From contig JAJEKV010000031.1 in the NCBI GenBank assembly GCA_021234155.1, forward strand, positions 1,047,614 through 1,111,613: a stretch of DNA of 64,000 nucleotides, in the 5' to 3' direction. The stretch comes from Isoetes taiwanensis (lineage: Eukaryota > Streptophyta > Lycopodiopsida > Isoetales > Isoetaceae). The notes below the pieces were generated by a model. It worked only from the letters and a program-made list of their open reading frames with translations, was not told the origin of the DNA and ran no database searches. The first letter of the stretch is position 1. Each line of letters starts with the position of its first letter. Positions 56,376-64,000 of this stretch are shown here, piece by piece. The translations under genes were made by a program, and so were the position numbers.

Positions 56376-57640
56376 ATGTCTGCTCCTATCTTTTCTGATA
56401 AATACAAGAATTTTGACTACGTTTTTTATAAGTTCATAGCCAGTAAGCTTCCGGAGCATCGTCCCTATGACTGCCCTATTGATCTTCAGCCAAACAACCC
56501 CATTATTTGGCCCTATCTATGGCTTGTCGCCAACAGAATTGGAGACTTTGCGAACCTATATCGAGGAGAATCTTGCAACTGGGTTTATCCGACATTCTCA
56601 GTCACCTGCAGGAGCTGCCATCTTCTTTGTTGCAAAGAAGGATGGTTCTTTGCGGTTGGTTGTGGATTATTGCGACCTCAACAAGATCATTGTGCGTAAT
56701 CGGTATCCTCTCCCTCTGATTCCAGAGTTACTTGAGCGGCTGCAAGGTGCATGATACTTCACGAAAATCGATCTTCGAGGTGCCTATAATCTTATCCGGA
56801 TCAGGGAAGGTGATGAGTAAAGACAACCTTTCGAACACGGTATGGTCATTTTGAGTATACCGTCATGTCTTTTGGCCTTACCAATGCTCCGGCGGTCTTT
56901 CAACACATGGCTAATGATATTTTTTAGGAGTTTTTGGATCTCTTTGTTATCATCTATCTGGATGATATTCTGGAAGGTCCTTTAGAAGCTACGGGAACAT
57001 GGACTTTATGCCAAGCTGGAGAAGTGTCAGTTCGAGCAGGACAATGTCGAGTTTCTTGGCTATCGCATCACACTGCAGGGTGTTTCCATGGATCTAGAGA
57101 AGGCCAGCACAGTTCTTGATTGGAAAACACCTTCCTCGGTTAAAGACATACAATGCTTCTTGGGGCTTGCCAATTTTTATCGCCGCTTCATCAAGGACTA
57201 TTCGGAGATCGCCTTGCCTTTGACACATCTCATCAGGAAGGATGTTCCCTTTGAGTGGACAATTGAAGCAGAATCAGCATTCATCACTCTGAAGCATGCT
57301 TTTACAGCAGCACTATTCTTGCACACCCGGATCCTGCGCGTCCCTATATTCTCGAAGCTGATGCATCAGATTTTGCTGTTGGCAGCATCTTGTCGCAAGA
57401 GGGGGATGATCATGAGCTGCACCCGATCGCCTATCATTCTCGAAAGTTCCAGGCTGCAGAGATCAACTATCCTATTTATGATAAGGAACTTTTGGTGATT
57501 GTTGAATATTTTCAAGAGCGGCGACGATTTCTTGAAGGTTTTCCTCATAAGGTGATTGTGTATATGGACCATCGCAACCTGGAATATTTTCAGTCTGCTC
57601 GAGTTCTTAGTCGTCGTCAAGCTCGATGGCATACATAGGT
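56376..57640 (+). pseudogene. RT and RNase H of the plus-strand gypsy element
   Basis: [22 protein letters not shown], then [18 protein letters not shown], then FTKIDLRGAYNLIRI, then the catalytic YLDD at 56955-56966. RNase H follows: FLGLANFYRRFIKDYS (about 57155), LEADASDFAVGSILSQ-type sequence split by a frameshift (about 57350-57400) and ELHPIAYHSRKFQAAEINYP (about 57415-57475). Stops at 56752 and about 56818 and several frameshifts inactivate it. Confidence 0.85.
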
Positions 57641-57959
57641 GCTATTCCGCTTGATTTCGTCATCAAATTTCAGTCTGGCATGCTTCAAGGAAAACCAGAT
57701 TTCTTTCTCACAGATCTTATTCCGAACCTAAGGCGGGGGAGCCAACATTTGATCAACAACCACAGGTTATTCTAGGACTTGATCGTTTACAGCTTATGGC
57801 CATCACTTTGTTCGAGAGACCTCGTGATACATTCTTGTTGGAGTCTGTTTGAGCATCTCTTCCTTTTATCCATTGGCGCAAGATGTAATATCACATCTTG
57901 GCTCAGCATCATTTTCCCGGCAAATGAGGTTGGACTATGATCATTTTGAGGTTCGATCG

Positions 57960-59320
57960 AGATGGACTTCTATTTCGTGAAGGACTTCTATATATTCCGA
58001 ATGGTGCTCTTCGACGTCAAGTTCTATAGTCCTGTCATGATTCTCCTCTCGCCAGCCATTTTGGCATTGCCAAGACTCTGGAACTTATTGCTCGAGATTA
58101 TTGCTGGCCAGGTCTCCGCCACACTGTTGAGACTTTTGTACGCTCATGTGATATTTGCTGTCGTGAAAAAGCTGTCAAGCACCGTCCACATGGCCTGTTA
58201 GGCTTTACTAGTTCCAATCAGTAAGAAGAGCATTTCGGTCGATTTTATTGTTGAGCTTCCATCCTCCCAGGGCCATTTTTCTAAGATGGCGCATTTCATT
58301 CCTTGCAGCACTTCTATCTCCAGTGAAGCCACATCGGTTCTCTTGCTTCGAGAGGTGGTTCGACTCCATGGCTTACCAGATAACATCGTCAATGACCGTG
58401 GCCCCCAGTTTGTTGTCAGCTTTTGGAAGCGTCTTTTGCAACTCTTGCGTGTGGAATGTTCGCTCTCTTCCAGACACGAGACCAATGGATAAGTGGAGCG
58501 CACTGGGTAAAAGCATGTTAGGGTGTACCACTTTTGGAACCTGCAAAAGTACATACACTAGGTACTTCAGAACTGGGTACTTTCTCATTTTTCTTTTCAT
58601 TAAAACTAATACAAAAATCCAAAATAAAAGTCAAGGACATGGTAATATTCAAAGTTAAAGTAAAGATAATGCTATTGGAGACCAATATGTATATAAAAAG
58701 TTCTAAAACATACCTTATATTGAGATATTGTGCAGGTACCTAGTACCCAGTCCTGGCTACCTTTTTAGGTACCTTTTTGGTCACTAAATAATACTTTTTA
58801 AGGGACACCCTAACATGCTTTTACCCACTAATCAAACACTTGAGCAGTATTTGCGATGCTTCATCAATTATCAGCAGGATGACTGGGTTGATTGGCTACC
58901 CCTTGCGGAATTTTCTTACAATAATTTTGTTCATGCTTCCACAGTCCAGACACCATTCTTTATAAATTTCGGCATGCATCCCCGGTGGTCTTTCATTGCT
59001 CCTGGATATGACCCAGTCAATCCCAGTGCCAAGGACAAGCTCGAGAAGCTTCGCATGCTCCAGGACGATCTTCAACACCATCTCCTCCAGGCCCAAGCAC
59101 GTTATCATTATCATGCATATCAGCACTACCAGGATGCTCCTCATTTTACAGTTGGTAATCTTATTTGGCTCTTGCGTCGGGATTTGCCGACAGCTAGCCC
59201 TTGTAACAAGCTCGACTACCGGCGCTTAGGTCCCTATCGAATCATTGAACGAGTTATGTTGTTTTCTGTCTGGAGCTTCTGCCATCAATTCGACTTCACC
59301 CAGTATTCCATGTATTTTTG
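57960..59320 (+). pseudogene. Integrase of the plus-strand gypsy element, MITE-split
   Basis: Zinc-binding region near 57990-58190 and catalytic core pieces (KMAHFIPCSTSISSEATSVL, then DNIVNDRGPQFV, then a TNG/VERTNQT motif) are interrupted after the ERT codons (58504) by a 322-bp MITE. The core resumes at 58830 (NQTLEQYLRCFINYQQDDWV) and continues through QTPFFINFGMHPRW to a GPYRII motif near 59235. Stops and frameshifts besides the MITE. Confidence 0.85.
58505..58826. mobile_element. MITE, 322 bp, 22-bp perfect TIRs, TSD ACT
   Basis: TIRs begin GGGTAAAAGCATGTTAGG and are perfectly inverted over 22 bp (58505-58526, 58805-58826). ACT is duplicated on both sides (58502-58504, 58827-58829), and removing one TSD copy with the MITE restores the integrase reading exactly. 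Inner sequence includes a second inverted pair with GGTACCTAGTACCCAG. A 3-bp TSD fits the PIF/Harbinger or CACTA groups; the termini are not diagnostic. Confidence 0.92.
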
Positions 59321-59336
59321 TTAAAGCCCTATATGG

Positions 59337-59570
59337 CGAATTCATTTCCAGATCGAGTACCTCCATCTCCACCACCAGTCGAGATGGATGATCATGAGGA
59401 ATTTGAAGTTCGAGAAATTTTGGACTCCAAGTTTCTACAACATCGTCTTTATTATTTGGTCGATTGGGAAGGTTACTCACCAAGTGATAGAACCTAGGAG
59501 CCTGGTGCGAATCTGACTAATACTCCTGATAAAGTTGCGGAGTTTCATCGATGTTACCCGGATACGTCAA
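59337..59570 (+). pseudogene. Chromodomain at the integrase C-terminus
   Basis: FEVREILDSKFLQHRLYYLV then DWEGYSPSD with one stop replacing the expected Trp (ATWEP-like region, TAG near 59495). Identifies the element as a chromovirus; such domains target integration to marked chromatin. Confidence 0.8.
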
Positions 59571-59632
59571 GTTTAAGTACTTTAGCTCCAGCTCCAGCTC
59601 TGGGACTCGTCGCCGTCGTAGGAGGGGGATGG

Positions 59633-59923
59633 TGTGACGACCATATGGGTATTTGTATCATACGAGCATTATACTCTATGGTCGTCACAGCCTTCTAGTT
59701 AGAAGTCAAGCACCTTTGCCAGGTGCGCTACCAATACTTATTGAAGACATTGCCTCACATCTTTCTCATATGCAGGGCTGTTCCCAGGAGGTTCGAGAAC
59801 ATTCTAGAACCTACATGCATGCATGACACTTGGCGTGATCTCATCTGTTGGAGTGGCGCGATTCTGACTGTTGGCCTAGATATATAAAGAGGCACCTCCT
59901 TCTTGTTGAACCATTCCAGTTCA
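59633..59923 (+). mobile_element. 3' LTR of the plus gypsy element, left part
   Basis: Begins TGTGACGACCATATGGG. The first 57 bp fold on themselves (ending ATGGTCGTCACA). A TATATAAAG box at 59881 marks the U3/R region. Interrupted at 59923 by a solo LTR; resumes at 62664. Confidence 0.85.
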
Positions 59924-62658
59924 TGTAACGGTCCTAGGCCCTAAGACTCCAGAATTGGTATTGCACATAAAGCATATGTCTAATAGATTGGGATATATGC
60001 ATTGGGATATATGCATGGCATATATCCAATATCCACATAAGAGGAAAATTGTAGAAGAGGGCTTTTGTTGGTGGTACGTGAGGTTTCTTTTGCAAGAGGA
60101 GCTCCAGAAGGAATTTGGGTTGCAGAGGAGTCGGAGGAGGCTATCTGGAGGCAAGAGCTTGCGTAGACGGCATCAAATCTTCCTTTTCAGGTGGGGTTTT
60201 GCTGAGTTAATTGAGGTAGATATGGGCTGCCATGATTGGATATTGATGAATTATCAAGGCTGCATATGTTATCGATTTGTGCATGCTTTCCTTAGAGGCC
60301 TAGTAAAGGCTATGCTTGGATCTGGGAAGATGTGGTATTGCTTTGATTGATGGCACGAATATTTGTGTATGAGTAACTATCTAGAAGGGTGTAAATCTGA
60401 TTGGTAAGAGCTTGAATCGGTGTTCAAAGTTGAATTAATCTCTGTAAGAGCTAAGTGGTAAAGCCTTTGGAAGAGCAAATTCTCGAATGCTTGATCCGTA
60501 ACGGAGCATGGATACACATAACTTGAGCCCGCTGGGTGTTGGAAATGGCCGATTTGTTGGGAAATGGCCGATTCTGTGGTCTTCGCTATGATTAAGGAGT
60601 TTTGTGTGGAGAATCCAGATTATAAAAAGGCGTGAAAACCGGTCGAAGTAGGGTAGAAAGGTCTGATTTGATCGGGAGATGCATGAATCGGAGGAATCGT
60701 GAGTATTTGGATCGGAGGAATTATGTCAAAAGGGTGATTGAAGGAATAATCGTGGAGTGGGTCATCTTTGGAACTATCTGGGAAGGGCCGATTTGGCCTA
60801 GGAAAGGGATAATCCGACACGAACGGCATAAAATCGAGATAATCCATGTATATCTTGCATGAATCGAAGATCCTCGATTCCTCTAAATCCAGGGAAAACT
60901 CACTTTCGAATCAAGAGGAATCAAGTCTAAACCGCCAGAAAAGATCTGATTTGGTTGTGGGTCACTAGTATAGGGAGGATCGATGCGTGATCCAAAGCCC
61001 AAAGAGGCCGAAGTCCAGATTTTCGTTTCTCAGAACTTTTGGGTTTTAGCTTTCTATTTTCTTTGTTGTTTATATTTGGAGTTCACTTTGTTGTCTTGTT
61101 AAATTGTTTGCCTATTAAATTACAAAGCTAAATAACCAAGGATATAGTTGGCTTGCATTTTGGCTTAAGGCAAAGGAAGGATTTAGTCGGCGAAAGAGAT
61201 CCAAAGATGAAGACAAATGACGGAATAATAACAAATTGTAAGAAATTCTATGAATGGTTGCTTTAACTAAGATATTATGTAATTTAAATCTAGTAAATCA
61301 AAGGTATCTAAGATAATTATACGGGCTTGCTCTTGGAGATGGTGCTTTCACTCGAGCCGCTTTTGATGGAAGTTCCGGGCGATTGCGGTCGTGGGGACCC
61401 CATGGATTTTAAGCGTGAAAAGTGTAAGTTGGAGGCGCCCGGTCTCGATCGCTAATTAATTGTTTAGCTATGGAAGTGGAATTTTAAATATTAAAACATT
61501 GGAACCATACCTAAGGGAGTTTAAGTAAATAATAAGATGAAGCGGCAATCGCATCAACCTTATAGGGTGGTTTTGGGCACGCTACATCAACGTTTGAGTA
61601 GTCATTATGGTTTTCATCATCGATTTAGCTTCATCGGCATGGTTAGGTTGTATGGGCAACCTCGACAAGGGCTAAGAGTATGATGTAGGCACATTTATAG
61701 TAAATTCTCTAATGAACACACATGTTATGGTCTTTGAATTGTTCCAATGTCGCTCTTGTTATTATGTATGTACTTGAACCTCCGGGGTCGGACTTCGGGT
61801 TCGGGTGGCTTTGGGTAGTTCCGCATTCTCATGTCATCTGTTCTTTGTATCTATGCTCTGTGACACCGCGTGGCTTCCTCATGGGCGTAGCTTCCCGTGA
61901 GGTTGTATCGCCAACTCCCCGTGACTCCATGGTAAGAGGTCCTCCAAATGACGTGGGCTGGGAAGGGTATCTTGCATACGAGGTTCACCCCACCAACTCC
62001 GCCAACGGGCTCGAATGTGGAGGCGGGCATTTCTCTCGCTAACGAGGCCTGCATGTAGGTCGGGTCGAGCTTCCCATTGTCCCTGAGCTTTGTTATGTTG
62101 TTTTGGTACTTTGGCTTTGTGTTCTTTGCTCTGGACTCTTATGATATTTCTTTTGTTGTCATTGTCTAGCACTGCACCATAGTCTCTTGTATATTTGGAA
62201 TTGTTCATGTGTATGTTATCCAAGATGTCAGAGTGTTCCTATGTAATGCCAGCAGCAGCTACGGATCCCCACTTAGTCACGAGGACTAACCCCAAAGAGT
62301 GCATGTGCGATGAACCCGCAAGGTGGCGGTCAAGTTGATGGTGGCAATGTGGCCGGGAATCGTGCTTGAGTTCTAGAGCTAGCAGTTTCTGTTGATTTGC
62401 TCAGTGCTATTGTGCATGTATATTTATAACACATTGTAAATATTTGAGCTATTGATCTGTCCAGTTAGAACTTGGAATATATTAAGCTCATGAATATGTT
62501 GAATGCATGAACCAGGGTTGTTTGTTGAGCCTAAACTGTGGATTTAATTTTCAAAGGAAGATTTGATTCTTCACCTAAATTCACCTGTGCATAAATCTAG
62601 TTGTAAGTCAGACAAGATCCCGAGTTGCCCGGAGGGTCAACTCGGCAGGCTCGTCACA
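59924..62658 (+). mobile_element. 2.7-kb solo LTR of another retrotransposon
   Basis: Starts TGTAACGGTCC and ends GGCTCGTCACA, with 5-bp target duplication GTTCA on both sides (59919-59923, 62659-62663). No coding domains or internal LTR duplication, so it reads as one long LTR left after recombination or as a non-autonomous element. It is younger than the gypsy LTR it splits. Confidence 0.82.
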
Positions 62659-62663
62659 GTTCA

Positions 62664-62830
62664 ACCCCAGTCTTGAGCCTTCTAGGCATCTGTCTCGTGT
62701 TCCTGCTTGCCTTCGGGCCATTGTACTCTTGATTCCTGTTCATATATCAGATTCTTTGCCGATCTTGGCATATTTCTTCCCTATTTCTTACATATTTTCC
62801 TCGTATTTTCCTTGTTCTTGCGTAGGTTAA
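62664..62830 (+). mobile_element. 3' LTR of the plus gypsy element, right part
   Basis: Continues the R/U5 sequence (TTCTAGGCATCTGTCTCGTG, then TTGATTCCTGTTCATATATC) to GGTTAATGACA. The same sequence occurs at 49770, 49830 (inverted) and 54471. Confidence 0.82.
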
Positions 62831-62923
62831 TGACAGTATCATGACCGAAAAAGTTTAATAACTTAAACATCTAAAGGACTTGTATCTGAATCTAAATAGA
62901 CTGTTTCCTAATGTATCAACCTT

Positions 62924-62926
<3 letters not shown>

Positions 62927-63018
<92 letters not shown>

Positions 63019-63027
63019 GATATATAT
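62927..63027. repeat. (CT)n/(AT)n compound microsatellite
   Basis: About 14 CT units followed by about 30 AT units. Confidence 0.95.
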
Positions 63028-63044
63028 ATGTTCTTATGTTTGTC

Positions 63045-63335
63045 CTCTTGAATCCGACCGTTGATCCGAGATCCTACGGCTCACGTGGCTTTGGGACGTA
63101 TCGGTGGGCCCGTGATGGCTTGGGAGTTTGTGTATAGACATATGTAAGCGATCCCACGGTCCCGTTGATTCGATCCCCGATCGTCGGGTCCGAGATCCTA
63201 CGGCCACGCGTTGGTTTGGGACACATCCCACCGGTGCACATGGCTTGGGAATTATATGTAATCGATCTAATGGCCCAGGTTGCTTTTATATGGTGAGATC
63301 TTGATCGTTGATCGAGTCTAAGATCCTAAGGCTCA
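63045..63335. repeat. Degenerate tandem repeat, ~115-130-bp unit, 2.5 copies
   Basis: Units share CGTTGATCCGAGATCCTACG and GGCTTGGGA (63058, 63185, 63305). Confidence 0.65.
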
Positions 63336-63382
63336 TTATGAATGCTCGTCCCTTAAGGAAAGGCTTTTAAAATTCTTTATGT

Positions 63383-63453
63383 TATTGGGGGGATTCGAAC
63401 CCTGGTCCTCAACCCCTAAACCCCCACTCTAACCACTAGACCAAGCATTAGTT
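63383..63453 (-). mobile_element. tRNA-like sequence, probable SINE head
   Basis: On the minus strand TGGTCTAGTGGTTAGA matches a pol III A box (as in Gly/Asp/Glu-type tRNAs) and GGGTTCGAATCCC matches a B box, 33 bp later. The acceptor stem does not pair and the anticodon arm is not convincing, so a tRNA-derived SINE or decayed tRNA is more likely than a functional tRNA. Confidence 0.55.
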
Positions 63454-64000
63454 CTATGAATAATTTATGTTTCAAATATAGTTAAGGGTAATGTTCTAAT
63501 TAAGATAAAATACAATATAACATTCTAGATAGTCCAAGAAAGTTCTAGAATGTTCTGAGGCTCTGGAAAGTTCTAAAATCTTCTAGAATGTTGAAGAATT
63601 AAAGGGAATATAAGGAAATCTCATAAATTGTAAGAGAATGTAGGAAAATATTTATAAGTCCGGGAATTTAATCGGCTAAAAATCTAGTTGAATCTAAGGG
63701 ATCTTCATAATATCTAAGAGAATCTAAGAAAATCTTGATGAAATCTTAGAGTTTTTTTTTAAGATTTTGCAAAGAGCCACAATAGAATGTTCTAAAATGT
63801 TTCATAAAAAAAGGTGTACAATATAAATCTTGAAAAAAAAATGTTCTAGATGCTCAGGGCAAGCGCCTCAGTCTAAAAATAGAAAGTGTTGTAGAGATGT
63901 TGCATAGATCCAAAATAGATTATTTTGGAAGGTTCTAAATGCTCATGGGTAAGCACCTCAATCAAAATTGAAAATTCTAAGAGAATCTAGGGGAATCTTC
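63454..64000. other. AT-rich end of window
   Basis: No gene. Short motifs such as TCTAGAATGTTCT and GAGAATCTAAG recur loosely. Confidence 0.4.

Noticed and set aside
58198-58554. Minus-strand 118-codon frame as a gene
   Set aside because: It is the antisense shadow of the plus-strand gypsy integrase.
63383-63453. Functional tRNA gene
   Set aside because: A and B boxes are good, but the acceptor stem does not pair and the anticodon arm is unconvincing.

Overview
This looks like nuclear DNA of a land plant, most likely a homosporous fern. The evidence is an intronless PLS-class PPR protein with a DYW deaminase domain, a spliced plastid FAP-type chalcone-isomerase-like gene, and long AT-rich intergenic DNA full of nested and decayed LINE, Ty3/gypsy and copia elements. 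The species is inferred from gene style only. Only three genes look intact or nearly so: the FAP-like gene (6946-8245, minus), the PPR-DYW gene (16849-19791, plus) and a small cysteine-rich secreted peptide (48389-48580, minus).

Layout. 0.3-4.9 kb: a spliced gene joining a ParB/Srx-like segment (GGNHS motif) to an N4/N6 DNA-methylase-like segment, whose first and several later introns carry palindromes with the core TATTCCGGAATA, two of them as arrays. 6.9-9 kb: FAP-like gene and upstream tandem repeats. 10.4-12.4 kb: LINE. 15.2-15.6 kb: two LINE-end relics with microsatellite tails. 16.8-19.8 kb: PPR gene. 20.8-24.3 kb: three minus-strand LINE copies. 24.3-25.06 and 36.67-37.25 kb (minus): pieces of an unidentified gene. 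Between them, at 25.07-36.58 kb, lies an 11.5-kb putative mobile element with inverted ends GTAGCTAYGRTGCG and subterminal palindromic arrays. It carries three tandem copies of an 80-codon gene, a decayed minus-strand transposase-like gene, and a decayed plus-strand gene with a second ParB-like GNHS motif. 38-41 kb: fold-back and direct repeats. 42.4-43.8 kb: a minisatellite followed by a third palindrome family (GGTATAAATTTATACC). 45.5-46.3 kb: gypsy 3' end. 47.5-48.0 kb: copia relic. 49.4-62.8 kb: a nest of chromovirus-like gypsy copies in both orientations, hit by a 322-bp MITE and by a 2.7-kb solo LTR. 62.9-64 kb: microsatellite, degenerate tandem repeat and a tRNA-like SINE.

The most interesting point is a recurring arrangement. 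Two different genes with ParB-like GNHS motifs (2.17 kb and 33.19 kb) each carry their own short perfect palindrome inside their introns: TATTCCGGAATA for the first, and GATCGC/GCGATC arms for the second. Each palindrome seems confined to its own element. A third palindrome cluster (42.96-43.28 kb) and the 4.9-kb locus are both followed by a hairpin with the same flanks (AAGGAATCTTT then AAACG) but a different stem. I infer a family of plant mobile elements that encode ParB-like proteins, one of them fused to a methylase-like domain, and that carry element-specific palindromic sites, possibly as recognition or methylation targets. ParB proteins are known to bind palindromic parS sites. Binding here is untested.
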